From: Victivallales bacterium | GTDB taxonomy: Bacteria > Verrucomicrobiota > Lentisphaeria > Oligosphaerales > Oligosphaeraceae | Direction: 5' to 3' | DNA: 41,255 nucleotides | Assembly (NCBI GenBank): GCA_017964325.1 | Contig: JAGCSE010000045.1 | Coordinates: 1-41,255 of the forward strand | Shown here: one piece after another, positions 32,588 to 40,732 of the stretch | Layout: each line of letters starts with the position of its first letter | Position numbering within the stretch: position 1 is the first letter of the stretch | Made by a program: the position numbers and the translations under genes | The notes under the pieces: model-generated | What the model saw: the letters and a program-made list of their open reading frames with translations, nothing else | The model's database searches: none | What the model was told of the DNA's origin: nothing

Positions 32588-33388
32588 ATGTTCGAAACAG
32601 ATACAGCGCATATCGGCGTGACGGTACTTGGAAGCGGCAGTTCCGGCAACGCCACCATTGTCCATTGCGGAGGGGAGGGCGTCCTTATCGACGCGGGCTT
32701 CAGCTTCCGTGAATTCATTCGCCGCTTCCGGGAGAGCGGGCTGGCGGACTCTGTCCGCCTCCGCGCCATTCTTGTCACCCATGAACATGAAGACCATGTC
32801 AAGGGGCTCCGTGTCTGCGCGGAAAATCTGGAACTGCCTGTCTTCACGACACGTAAGTGCGCGGATGTCCTTCGTGGTCGTGATTCGAAAATCGGGCATT
32901 TCTGCCTCATCGCACCTGGCGGTTCGTTTTCGGTCGGCAATTTTTCCATCCTGCCGTTTTCCATTCCACACGATGCCGTCGATCCCGTCGCCTTCGTCAT
33001 CCGAAAGGATGATTTCAAAGTCGGTGTTGCCACGGACTTGGGAAACGGAAACCATGTCGTCCAATACGAACTTCAAGGCTGCGACACGCTGGTTCTCGAA
33101 AGCAACCACGACCTCAATCTTCTCGCCGCATCCTCCCGCCCATGGCCGCTGAAACAGCGCATCATGGGGCCGCAGGGGCATCTTTCCAACGACGCATCGT
33201 CGCAACTTCTGTCCAAAATCATCGCTTCCAACACGCGAAATGTCATTCTCGCGCATATCAGCCATGAATGCAACAAGGCGGAAATCGCGGAGGAATGCGC
33301 CCATAAATGCCTTTGTTCCTGCCATCGCGACGATGTCACATTGACTATCGCCGACCAAGACACCCCTATCCCCACCGCTTGGCTATAA
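32588..33388 (+). CDS. YycJ/WalJ-like MBL-fold hydrolase
   Basis: Protein of 266 residues. It begins VTVLGSGSSGNATIVHCGGEGVLIDAGFS and has the metal motif THEHEDH (64-70), FSIPHDAVDPVAFVI, GVATDLG, VLESNHDLNLL and GPQGHLSND, the YycJ/WalJ pattern. WalJ-like proteins are cytoplasmic phosphodiesterases or exonucleases thought to coordinate cell division with DNA replication or repair. The glycosidase gene starts 20 bases after its stop, but no functional link is obvious. The ribosome site is weak. RNase J is excluded by length. Confidence 0.9.
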   Translation: MFETDTAHIGVTVLGSGSSGNATIVHCGGEGVLIDAGFSFREFIRRFRESGLADSVRLRAILVTHEHEDHVKGLRVCAENLELPVFTTRKCADVLRGRDSKIGHFCLIAPGGSFSVGNFSILPFSIPHDAVDPVAFVIRKDDFKVGVATDLGNGNHVVQYELQGCDTLVLESNHDLNLLAASSRPWPLKQRIMGPQGHLSNDASSQLLSKIIASNTRNVILAHISHECNKAEIAEECAHKCLCSCHRDDVTLTIADQDTPIPTAWL

Positions 33389-33408
33389 CCTATTATCATG
33401 GAGTCATT

Positions 33409-34815
33409 ATGGACAATCTGAAAGCCGTTGCCAAAGTCGTCCCCGTCCATTCTTCGGAAGTCTCGCATTCCCGTTGCGGAATTGGATTTGAGAAGCTAGA
33501 TCGCGCCGTCTTCGATCCGACGAAGGCATACGACAAAGTCGCCGCTCTCGGCGTCAAGTGGATACGACTTCAGTCCGGATGGGCCCGCACGGAAAAGGAA
33601 AAAGGCGTCTATGATTTCAAATGGCTCGATGACATCATCGACAATCTTGTTCAACGTGGCTTAGTCCCTTGGCTTTGCCTATGTTATGGAAACGGCATCT
33701 ATGATGAGGATGCCGCCAAGCTCTTTGGCGCCGTCGGCTGCCCGCCCATCAAGACGGAGGAACAGGTCAAGGCGTGGCACGACTACGTCGTCGCTCTCGT
33801 GAAACGCTACCATGGCCGTTGCGAATGGTATGAAGTCTGGAACGAACCGGACGGCCAATGGTGCTGGAAGCACGGCCCCAGTGGCACGGAATACGGCAAT
33901 TTCGTCATCGCCACCGCGAAGGCCATCAAAGAAGGAGATCCGACCGCCAAGATCATGTTCGGCTCCACCTGCATCCGTTCCATCAAATGGCTTACGGAAG
34001 TCTTGGAAACAGGTGCTGGAAAATATGTAGATGCCTTGACCTACCATGCATACGACGCCCATGAGGAAAACAGTTACGAACGCGTGAAAGTCCTGCGCGC
34101 CCTCTGCCAGTCCTACAATCCCGCTATTCAAATCATACAAGGCGAGACGGGAACGCAGTCCCGTAGCGATGGCGCGGGTGCTCTAAAAGGCGGCGCATGG
34201 ACGCCTGAAAAACAGGCTAAGTATCTCGCCCGCCACATGATGGCCGATTTCTTCAGCGACGTCATGTTCGCCTCCTATTTCTCCTGCATGGACATGATCG
34301 AAGCCCTCCGCGGAATTGTCGGCGACAAATCCAGCTATCTCGATTTCGGCTATTTCGGCGTGCTTGGCGCATCTTTTGACGAAAATGGCATCGCCACCGG
34401 CGAATACACACCGAAGCCGTCCTACTACGCGATGCAGACCATCGCCTCCATCTTCCGCGAGGACTTCTCGCTGGCCGATCTGCCCGTCCTGTCGTTCTCC
34501 GCGTCCTCCCCGCGTCTGCTCCGCTATGAAGATGTCGCCCGCGGCGACGTCTTCAGCCATGGCTTCCGCAAGCCGAACGGCTCCGCCGCCTACGTCTATT
34601 GGAAGGCAAGCGAGCTTTTGACAACGACTTACGAAAGTACGATCTCCTTCGAGGTCTCCGCCCTCCCGAAGAAGCTGGAGCTCATCGACCTCGTGGACGG
34701 CACCGTCTATGAAATCCCCGAAAATCAGATTGAAGACTATGGCACCTATCGCAAGCTCCTCCATCTCCCGCTTCGCGACTATCCACTGCTCCTGACGTTT
34801 GGTGACTTTAGATAA
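33409..34815 (+). CDS. Clan GH-A glycoside hydrolase, GH39-like
   Basis: Protein of 468 residues without a signal peptide. A (beta/alpha)8 barrel is shown by GIGFEKLDR, ALGVKWIRLQSGWARTEKEKGVYDFKWLDDII, then EVWNEPDGQW with the acid/base Glu at 146, ALTYHAYD, and QGETGTQSR with the probable nucleophile Glu at 246; a spacing of 100 residues fits clan GH-A. A C-terminal beta domain (about 385-468) follows. GH39 (beta-xylosidase, iduronidase) is the nearest pattern; the substrate is open. The ATG at 33409 has GGAG five bases upstream. Without a signal peptide it should act on imported oligosaccharides. Confidence 0.83.
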   Translation: MDNLKAVAKVVPVHSSEVSHSRCGIGFEKLDRAVFDPTKAYDKVAALGVKWIRLQSGWARTEKEKGVYDFKWLDDIIDNLVQRGLVPWLCLCYGNGIYDEDAAKLFGAVGCPPIKTEEQVKAWHDYVVALVKRYHGRCEWYEVWNEPDGQWCWKHGPSGTEYGNFVIATAKAIKEGDPTAKIMFGSTCIRSIKWLTEVLETGAGKYVDALTYHAYDAHEENSYERVKVLRALCQSYNPAIQIIQGETGTQSRSDGAGALKGGAWTPEKQAKYLARHMMADFFSDVMFASYFSCMDMIEALRGIVGDKSSYLDFGYFGVLGASFDENGIATGEYTPKPSYYAMQTIASIFREDFSLADLPVLSFSASSPRLLRYEDVARGDVFSHGFRKPNGSAAYVYWKASELLTTTYESTISFEVSALPKKLELIDLVDGTVYEIPENQIEDYGTYRKLLHLPLRDYPLLLTFGDFR

Positions 34816-34858
34816 CTCATTTTCATAACGCCAGATAGAAAAAAAGTTTTAAAATACA

Positions 34859-34886
34859 TTGAAAATTTTTCTTTAGGCTATATTTT
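34859..34886 (+). promoter_or_regulatory. Candidate tRNA-Leu promoter
   Basis: TTGAAA (34859-34864) and TATTTT (34881-34886), 16 bp apart, in an AT-rich stretch; the expected start lies about eight bases before the tRNA. Confidence 0.4.
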
Positions 34887-34900
34887 ATAGACTATTCCAC

Positions 34901-34986
34901 GCCGGAGTGGCGGAATGGCAGACGCGCTAGACTCAAAATCTGGTGTCAGTGATGGCGTGAGGGTTCGAGTCCCTCCTCCGGTACCA
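34901..34986 (+). tRNA. tRNA-Leu (anticodon CAA)
   Basis: An 86-base class II tRNA with encoded CCA. The acceptor arms GCCGGAG and CTCCGGT pair (one G-U); the anticodon stem CTAGA/TCTGG holds the loop CTCAAAA, giving CAA, which reads the Leu codon UUG. A long variable arm and the T-arm GGTTCGAGTCC are present. Confidence 0.97.
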
Positions 34987-34991
34987 AGTTT

Positions 34992-35024
34992 AAAGCCGTA
35001 AATCGTTCTGATTTACGGCTTTTT
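34992..35024 (+). terminator. Terminator of tRNA-Leu
   Basis: A perfect stem, AAAGCCGTAAATC and GATTTACGGCTTT, with a GTTCT loop and a T-run, starts five bases after the tRNA 3' end. Confidence 0.93.
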
Positions 35025-35063
35025 GTTGTCTGAAGAGCATGCTTTTATGCCATTGATTGCCAT

Positions 35064-36158
35064 TCATTTGGGGAAGAATACAAGTTTTTCAGGCCTCCCC
35101 ATGACAAGACGGAGGACGAGAATCCCTTCCTTTTCCAAAGCATCTTCGTTGCGGCGCGGTTCGTCCCACGGATGCTTCGACAGCGTGTATTTGGAATGAT
35201 GGACGGTGATGACCTCCTTGGTGCCGAGATCACGGCAGACTTGCGGCAATTCGGCAGGCAGCGTGTGGATCTGCGCCCAGTCCGCATTGTATTGTCCATT
35301 TTCCAAAATGGCAAGGTCGATCCCTGCAAATTTATCGCCTATCTCCTTGAAATGCGGGCCATAGCCACCGTCGCCGCCAATGTAGATTTGTCGTCCTGAC
35401 GGCGTTTTCAGCAGGAAAGACGCCCACAACGCCTTGTTGCGACGCAGCCCGCGCCCTGAGAAATGCCGTGCAGGCAGACAATGGATGGTGAAACCGTCGC
35501 CCAAATCGGCGCTTTCCCGCCAGTCCAATTCGGTTAGCATCGTCTCTGGGAAGCCCCATCGCTCGAAATGCTCACCGACGCCCAGCGGCAACAAAACACG
35601 CGTGATGGAACTTTTTAGCTCCTTGACAGCCTGATAATCCAGATGATCCCAATGATCGTGGCTGATGAGCAGCCAGTCGCATGGCGGCATGTCCGACGGC
35701 TTCCATAAGTCCGTGCCTGGATACGGACGGTTCACCCAACTGACAGGCGCGGCCTTGTAGAAGACAGGATCCACCAGCAGTCTTTTCCCCTCCACTTGAA
35801 GGAGATATGACGAATGGCCAAACCAGACGATGCAGTCAATATCACGCGGAAGTGATTGCAAATCCGTCTTTTCCGAAGGAACAGGCTGAGAAGGCTTTGT
35901 ATCCTTGCGCGGCTGTGTGACGAACTCCCACATCGCCGCCAGCCCGCTTTTTGAGGAGGTCATCACTTCCGTTTTCACAGGATAGCGGAACTCGCCATCG
36001 ACATAGTTTGGCGATTGCCGGATGCGCTCCAGACGTTTGCCCGACGGTAGCCGCCCGAACGACGGCGTCTGCAGGAATACGCAACCCGCCAGAAGAAATA
36101 CCAACGGCAAGACGACGATGATAAGCATTTTGCGTTTTTTGAAGAGCTTGCGTTTCAT
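35064..36158 (-). CDS. Lipoprotein MBL-fold hydrolase, UlaG/NAPE-PLD type
   Basis: Protein of 364 residues. After a basic N terminus (KRKLFKKRK) and hydrophobic helix, the lipobox LAGC puts a lipidated Cys at 26. The catalytic part carries WFGHSSYLLQVEGKRLLVDPVF, the metal motif SHDHWDHLD, LPARHFSGRG, and YIGGDGGYGPHFKEIG, the set seen in UlaG-like and NAPE-PLD/RomA-like hydrolases. It probably cleaves a phosphodiester or lactone at the membrane. ATG 36158 gives the proper lipoprotein signal; a TTG further upstream would add seven residues. It stands alone. Confidence 0.9.
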   Translation of the reverse strand: MKRKLFKKRKMLIIVVLPLVFLLAGCVFLQTPSFGRLPSGKRLERIRQSPNYVDGEFRYPVKTEVMTSSKSGLAAMWEFVTQPRKDTKPSQPVPSEKTDLQSLPRDIDCIVWFGHSSYLLQVEGKRLLVDPVFYKAAPVSWVNRPYPGTDLWKPSDMPPCDWLLISHDHWDHLDYQAVKELKSSITRVLLPLGVGEHFERWGFPETMLTELDWRESADLGDGFTIHCLPARHFSGRGLRRNKALWASFLLKTPSGRQIYIGGDGGYGPHFKEIGDKFAGIDLAILENGQYNADWAQIHTLPAELPQVCRDLGTKEVITVHHSKYTLSKHPWDEPRRNEDALEKEGILVLRLVMGRPEKLVFFPK

Positions 36159-36352
36159 TTTACACCAAAGACAAGACAATGACCAACTTTGCGAACGCCC
36201 TCAAGATATGTCTTTCAATATACAGCCCAACAGCTTTCTCCGCCCATTCCGACAACCATGATCAAGCCGTTCTTCACCGTCATGGCCTTCCTGTTTGTCT
36301 TTTTCAGATGTAATTCATGCTAAAATCTCATGTTTGATGTGTAATGTTTTAG

Positions 36353-37258
36353 TCAGAATGAGAAAATGTTGACGACTGCTCCCGTTACGAGCGAGAAGAG
36401 CAGGACAAAGGCGAGATAGAGCGCGAAATTCTTCGCACCGAGAACAATCTTCAATGCGCCGAGATTCGTGATTTTCGTGGCTGGCCCCGTCACCATGAAA
36501 GCGGTCGCCGCCCCCAGGCTCATCCCTTCGGCGAGCCAATCGCGCAACATGGGAATCGTGCCACCGCCGCAGACGTAGAGCGGGACGCCGACCGTCGCCG
36601 CCAACAGCAGTCCAAACTGCTTTTGCGGGCCGAAGAGTTTTCCGACAAGTTCGGCGGGAATATAGCGTTGGAAAAGCGCGGAGAGCAGGATGCCGAGGGC
36701 AAACCATGGGCCAGTCGCTTTCAAATTACGTCCGAGATTGAATAAAAAGCGCAGGAAGAGATTCGGATGCGTATCATGCCCGGCCCTTTCCGCAAAGCCT
36801 TTGAAATTGAAGAAATTCTTCTCTTTGAAGCAATAGTGCAGCAGCGCCCCGGCGGCGACACCGCACAGGAAGCACACGATGATGCGAATGCACAATGCGG
36901 TCCGCCCCAGAGCGGCGCTGTATATGATCAATTGCGGGTTCAGCAGGATGGAGCTCATCATGAAGGCCGCCAGAAAGTCCTCCTTGAGCCCCTTTTGCGA
37001 AAAGGATGCGCAGATGGGAATCGTCCCGTACATGCACAATGGCGAGGCGATGCCAAGGAGGCTGGCGGCAATCCATCCAATCGGCCCTGTCAGACGCTGC
37101 CCCAAACGGGCGCAGAGGCGGTGGATGCCCTCCTTGGCGAACACCGACACAAGCGACCCCAGCACCATGCCGAGCACCCAGTACCAGAAAATCTGGTGGA
37201 ACTGCCGGTCGGCATAGTACCAGAGATAAATCGCCTCGCGTTGAAGAACGTCAAGCAT
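36353..37258 (-). CDS. DUF318/ArsP-like permease
   Basis: Protein of 301 residues with about eight membrane helices. Two related motifs, SPLCMYGTIPICASFSQKG and VPLYVCGGGTIPMLRD, give the internal duplication and conserved GTIP of the DUF318 permeases, which include ArsP, an exporter of trivalent organoarsenicals. Cysteines stand next to both GTIP motifs, which could bind a soft metal or metalloid. It starts six bases after the DUF362 gene and is the last gene of the MerR operon. The true substrate is unknown. Confidence 0.87.
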   Translation of the reverse strand: MLDVLQREAIYLWYYADRQFHQIFWYWVLGMVLGSLVSVFAKEGIHRLCARLGQRLTGPIGWIAASLLGIASPLCMYGTIPICASFSQKGLKEDFLAAFMMSSILLNPQLIIYSAALGRTALCIRIIVCFLCGVAAGALLHYCFKEKNFFNFKGFAERAGHDTHPNLFLRFLFNLGRNLKATGPWFALGILLSALFQRYIPAELVGKLFGPQKQFGLLLAATVGVPLYVCGGGTIPMLRDWLAEGMSLGAATAFMVTGPATKITNLGALKIVLGAKNFALYLAFVLLFSLVTGAVVNIFSF

Positions 37259-37264
37259 ACAGGA

Positions 37265-38293
37265 TTACTTGTCCAGACTGACCAGGCGGTAACGACGGTT
37301 ATAGACGCCAAGAGTGTCTGTGTAATCCAGAATATGACGGCCCTGCTGGCGCTCAATTCGCGCCTTGAGGCTTGCGGAGTCGGGAGCCTGCCAGACTTTG
37401 TCGATGCAGGCCTGGTCAAGTGCCAGAGGATCGAGGGAGGCGAGAATGCCGATGTCATGCATGTCCGGCTCCGCAGGATTGGCATTGCAGTCGCAGTCCA
37501 CGCTCAGTCGGTTCATCACGTTGACGAATGCGATGTTCTTGCCGCCGTCCATGGCCTTGCAGACGGCCACCGCCGCCTCGCCCATCGCCTCCAGGAAGGG
37601 AATCTGCTTCTCGGTGGCGAAGTCGATACTGCTGTCACTCCTGCCGCCCGTATGGATGATCGCCTTGCCTGATTTTTCCGCACTGGTACCGCTGCCGAAA
37701 CCGATGGAGAGGTTCTTGAGCGCACCGCCAAAGCCGCCCATCTGATGTCCTTTGAAATGAGACAGTACCAGATAGGAGCCATAGTTCTTGAAATGCGAAC
37801 CGACATAGTCTTCCTTCAGGACTTTGCCGTTGACGGGAAGCGTCATGTAGCCTTCTTCATCCAGCAGGTCGAACGGCGCGATGTCAAGATAACCGCGCTC
37901 CTTGACAACCTGATGGTGCATGGCGACCGTGGCGCGGCTGCCGCCGTACGCGGTGTTGCATTCCACGATCGTCCCGTTGAGTTTCTGCACGAGATCCTTG
38001 ATGAGCGCGGGGCGCAGGTGGTTGGTCTTCTCCGATTCGCCCGTGCTGATCTTCACGCCGACCTTGCCGTTCGGCTTCCAGCCGAGCGCTTCGTAGGCGC
38101 GGACAAGCCCTGCGGGAGAGATGTCCTTGGTGAAATAGACGACTGGAGCCTTCTCGTCGGTCACCTCATAATAACTGGCGGTTTCCGTTGCAGAGGGCTG
38201 CGCCGCCGTCTGCTTATTTGAATTGTCCACTTTTGCCTTGCTGCATCCAAACAGCACCATCGCCGTCAAAACCATCCACAAATGCTTTTTCAT
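37265..38293 (-). CDS. DUF362-domain lipoprotein
   Basis: Protein of 342 residues. The signal ends in LFGCSK (Cys-17 lipidated) and a short linker leads into a DUF362 domain: VVYFTKDISPAGLVRAYEALGW, GKVGVKISTGES, HLRPALIKDLVQKL, ECNTAYGGSR, HFKGHQMGGFGGALKNLSIGFGS, and VNVMNRLSVDCDCNANPAEPDMHDIGILASLDPLALD. The CDCNANPAEPD segment is the typical Cys-bearing part. DUF362 proteins are thought to be iron-sulphur or electron-transfer related, but their role is not settled. A separate ferredoxin module is absent. GAGG lies before the ATG. Lies in the MerR operon between a flavodoxin-fold reductase and the permease. Confidence 0.87.
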   Translation of the reverse strand: MKKHLWMVLTAMVLFGCSKAKVDNSNKQTAAQPSATETASYYEVTDEKAPVVYFTKDISPAGLVRAYEALGWKPNGKVGVKISTGESEKTNHLRPALIKDLVQKLNGTIVECNTAYGGSRATVAMHHQVVKERGYLDIAPFDLLDEEGYMTLPVNGKVLKEDYVGSHFKNYGSYLVLSHFKGHQMGGFGGALKNLSIGFGSGTSAEKSGKAIIHTGGRSDSSIDFATEKQIPFLEAMGEAAVAVCKAMDGGKNIAFVNVMNRLSVDCDCNANPAEPDMHDIGILASLDPLALDQACIDKVWQAPDSASLKARIERQQGRHILDYTDTLGVYNRRYRLVSLDK

Positions 38294-38360
38294 TGTTCAG
38301 CCTCTTTTTTGCACAATTTACTCAGATAAAAAACTTCTTGTCAAATGCGCGAGATCATCT

Positions 38361-38906
38361 TCAGCAGGATTTTCCGGCCTCGTATGCCTCCTTGAAAACT
38401 GGCAGCGAGCGGACTGCGCCTTTCTCGTATGCGCCTGTGCCATAGATGACTCCGCGTTCCACGGAACCTTCCATGCAGTCACGCATGAAGCCGCGCAGCC
38501 CCTCCAATGTGGCGGACATCATCTCATGGCTTTCGTCTGCGGCCGTGATGAGCAACCAGAATTCCGTGCCATTAAAACGCCCGAAGTCCTCCCAACGGGA
38601 GACGGTACGGTCAATGAGCGCCTTGAGCTGGGCGTCCATCGAGTAGAAATAGACAGGAGTCGCCAAAACGATGACATCGGCGGAAAGCATTTTTTCCACG
38701 ATCTCGTTGGCATCATCGTTCTTACAACATTTCTTCAGCTTCTGGCAGGCATAGCAGCCGCTGCAGAATCCGACGTTCTTTTCGGCCAGACGGATTTTCT
38801 CAACCGCATGGCCTGCTTCACTTGCTCCACGGACAAATTCGTCGCAAAGAAGATCGGAATTGCCGTTCTTTCGCGGCGACGCGGAGATGACCAGTACTTT
38901 TTTCAT
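38361..38906 (-). CDS. Flavodoxin-fold NAD(P)H-dependent oxidoreductase
   Basis: Protein of 181 residues. The FMN phosphate loop is SASPRKNGNSDLL at the N terminus; FCSGCYACQKLKKCCKNDD holds a cysteine set typical of iron-sulphur flavoprotein-like reductases; VIVLATPVYFYSMDAQLKALIDR is the second FMN-binding segment. It probably reduces quinones, nitro compounds or other electrophiles with NAD(P)H. It is the third gene of the MerR operon, 36 bases after a paralogue-like reductase. Confidence 0.9.
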   Translation of the reverse strand: MKKVLVISASPRKNGNSDLLCDEFVRGASEAGHAVEKIRLAEKNVGFCSGCYACQKLKKCCKNDDANEIVEKMLSADVIVLATPVYFYSMDAQLKALIDRTVSRWEDFGRFNGTEFWLLITAADESHEMMSATLEGLRGFMRDCMEGSVERGVIYGTGAYEKGAVRSLPVFKEAYEAGKSC

Positions 38907-38942
38907 AAGGCCTCCAATAGTGGGTGATTGTTTGGATAAACG

Positions 38943-39566
38943 TCATCGGATGAAATTCATCGGCTGCCACTCCTCCTGCGGCGGACGTGGCGCAGCACCT
39001 TCGCGGCGGATGTTCTTGAGCACCCATGACATGTTGCGTCCGAGCGTGCGCATTGTCTGCATCCCCTCCGTATCTTGTGCCGCCTGCCCCGCTTCCCGCC
39101 CAAAAGCGATGTTCCAGTATTGGGAACCGACGATCAGGCAGTTGATCATCGCAAAAGGCATGTTCAAGCACTGGAACGTGGCGGTCGAACCGCCGCGGCG
39201 GCAGACGGCCACGCAGGCGACCGGCTTGCCGGTGACATGCACGCCGCCCGAGAACAATGCGCGTTGCAGCACTGCAAGCAACGCCCCGGCGGGCTGTCCG
39301 AAATAAGTCGGTGAACCAACCACAAAGGCATCCGCTTCCGCGAAACGCTCCACAAGACGGTTGCACACATCGTCGTCGAACACGCACTTACCCAATTGCT
39401 TGGCTTTGCAGGCCCCGCAGGCGGCGCATCCGCGTATCGGCTTGTTGCCGAGCCAGAACATTTCGGTTTCAATACCCTCTGTCTCCAAGGTCTTTGCGAC
39501 TTCTGCCAGAGCCACGAATGTGTTGCCGTTTTGGTGCGGGCTGCCGTTGATCAGCAGGACTTTCAT
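38943..39566 (-). CDS. Flavodoxin-fold NAD(P)H-dependent oxidoreductase
   Basis: Protein of 207 residues. It opens with MKVLLINGSPHQNGNTFVAL, the FMN phosphate loop, followed by RGCAACGACKAKQLGKCVFDDD and FVVGSPTYFGQPAGALLAVLQR. The layout equals that of the next gene, but the two proteins differ widely, so the duplication is old or both were recruited. The C terminus carries a basic Pro-rich tail. It lies 28 bases after the MerR stop and begins the structural part of the operon. Confidence 0.91.
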   Translation of the reverse strand: MKVLLINGSPHQNGNTFVALAEVAKTLETEGIETEMFWLGNKPIRGCAACGACKAKQLGKCVFDDDVCNRLVERFAEADAFVVGSPTYFGQPAGALLAVLQRALFSGGVHVTGKPVACVAVCRRGGSTATFQCLNMPFAMINCLIVGSQYWNIAFGREAGQAAQDTEGMQTMRTLGRNMSWVLKNIRREGAAPRPPQEEWQPMNFIR

Positions 39567-39594
39567 CGGTTATTCTCCTTTTATAATGAGTTGA

Positions 39595-40065
39595 TCATTT
39601 GCTTTTATCGGGAGAAACATTCGGCTCCTGAAGATTGGCCGGATTGCATCTGTCTTTGGACTTGCTGGCCAGAAGTTCCTCGTAGTAATGTTTCTTGTAT
39701 TCAAGGACTTCCATCTGACGATGCAGTTCATCCAGCTGCTCCCTGAGCTTTTTCTCCTGTGCAAAGATGAGAGCCGCGCGTTCGGGAATGGTCGAATCCC
39801 CTTCGCGGCACATCTCGATATAGCGGCGCACCTCCGTGACCGGCAGGCCGGTGGAACGAAGGCAATGGACAATCTTCAACCAAGCGAGATTGTAGTCGGA
39901 GAAGAGCCTGATATTGCCGTTGGTCCGCTCCACATAGGGGATGAGCCCCGCATTGTCGTAATAGCGGACGGCATACGTCGTCAGATTCATTTTCTCCGCT
40001 ATTTCCTTGACGGTGTATCGTGGCGTTCGATCGGTCAGACCCGCGATGGCTGATTCCTTTTTCAT
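39595..40065 (-). CDS. MerR-family transcriptional regulator
   Basis: Protein of 156 residues. The winged helix at 15-85 reads YTVKEIAEKMNLTTYAVRYYDNAGLIPYVERTNGNIRLFSDYNLAWLKIV, typical MerR. A coiled-coil dimer helix follows (AALIFAQEKKLREQLDELHRQMEVLEYKKHYYEELLA). No cysteine pair like that of metal sensors is seen; a single Cys is in the tail and one each in the central part, so a small-molecule or redox signal is as likely as metal. AGGAAGG sits before the ATG. It heads and probably controls the reductase-DUF362-permease operon. Confidence 0.93.
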   Translation of the reverse strand: MKKESAIAGLTDRTPRYTVKEIAEKMNLTTYAVRYYDNAGLIPYVERTNGNIRLFSDYNLAWLKIVHCLRSTGLPVTEVRRYIEMCREGDSTIPERAALIFAQEKKLREQLDELHRQMEVLEYKKHYYEELLASKSKDRCNPANLQEPNVSPDKSK

Positions 40066-40131
40066 CTTAACCTTCCTGAAATTAGATTATTATGAAGTCT
40101 GCCCCAAAATTGTTTCCAATTGACTTTTAAT

Positions 40132-40161
40132 AAAATACACATTACAGTTACTGTAAGTCAA
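40132..40161 (-). promoter_or_regulatory. MerR-type promoter with operator in the spacer
   Basis: On the minus strand TTGACT (40161-40156) and TATTTT (40137-40132) are 18 bp apart. The spacer contains a perfect palindrome, TTACAGT-A-ACTGTAA (40156-40142). A palindrome between -35 and -10 with a long spacer is the classical arrangement for MerR activators. The merR gene starts about 65 bases downstream. Confidence 0.65.
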
Positions 40162-40352
40162 ATGATAAATTTCATTATTTTCAATTTTATGCAAAAATCA
40201 GAATATGGTACAAGGATAATTGCCCAAGATTATTCCAAACTGGATCCGTGGAGTAAAAGCCCAGGCCCCGCCTTTTCCACGAATTCAGCGCTTTTTCGAC
40301 AAAAAGACGTGGCGGAGTCATTGGCTTTTCAGCGCAGACGCCCAAAAAACCT

Positions 40353-40652
40353 TCAGGATTTCCTCATGGCCAATCCTTTTTGGCCTCCTCCATGGTGTCC
40401 GGCCTGCATTTTCCAATGATGAAGACTCTGTGAAAAGCTTCTGTTACAACTGGTGAGCGGATCTGCCGTATTTGCCAGATCGTTGATGATTACCCCCAGA
40501 TGGAGATGTTGGTGTTCACCATGAGTGGTTTCAATATTCACCTGATAGTCCTCACAGGAAAACCAATATAGATGCCCTCTAACATGTTCCGCAGCATCCT
40601 CATAGCATGAATACCAATACATATAAGGCTCCGCCGTCCCGCCTATTTGCAA
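40353..40652 (-). CDS. Hypothetical small protein or gene remnant
   Basis: A 99-residue frame starts at TTG 40652 with a good GGAGGA five bases upstream (an ATG follows at 40622). It reads MYWYSCYEDAAEHVRGHLYW and HGEHQHLHLGVII, rich in His, Tyr and Trp; after about residue 70 the sequence looks less coding. No family is recognised. It lies directly behind the ldhA terminator without a visible promoter, so it may be a decayed gene. The region 40162-40352 beside it shows nothing else supportable. Confidence 0.3.
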   Translation of the reverse strand: MQIGGTAEPYMYWYSCYEDAAEHVRGHLYWFSCEDYQVNIETTHGEHQHLHLGVIINDLANTADPLTSCNRSFSQSLHHWKMQAGHHGGGQKGLAMRKS

Positions 40653-40682
40653 CTCGTTCCTCCGATACCATCATCAAGCATC

Positions 40683-40718
40683 AAAAGCCCCAAAGGTATC
40701 GCACTTTGGGGCTTTTTT
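40683..40718 (-). terminator. Bidirectional terminator after ldhA
   Basis: A perfect 13-bp stem, AAAAGCCCCAAAG and CTTTGGGGCTTTT, with an eight-base loop, has A/T-runs on both sides. It lies 15 bases downstream of the ldhA stop on the minus strand. Confidence 0.92.
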
Positions 40719-40732
40719 ATTTCCAGATTGTT

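Noticed and set aside
36767..37672. Plus-strand frame of 301 codons opposite the permease and DUF362 genes
   Set aside because: It crosses two genes with clear families on the other strand; an artefact of GC-rich third positions.
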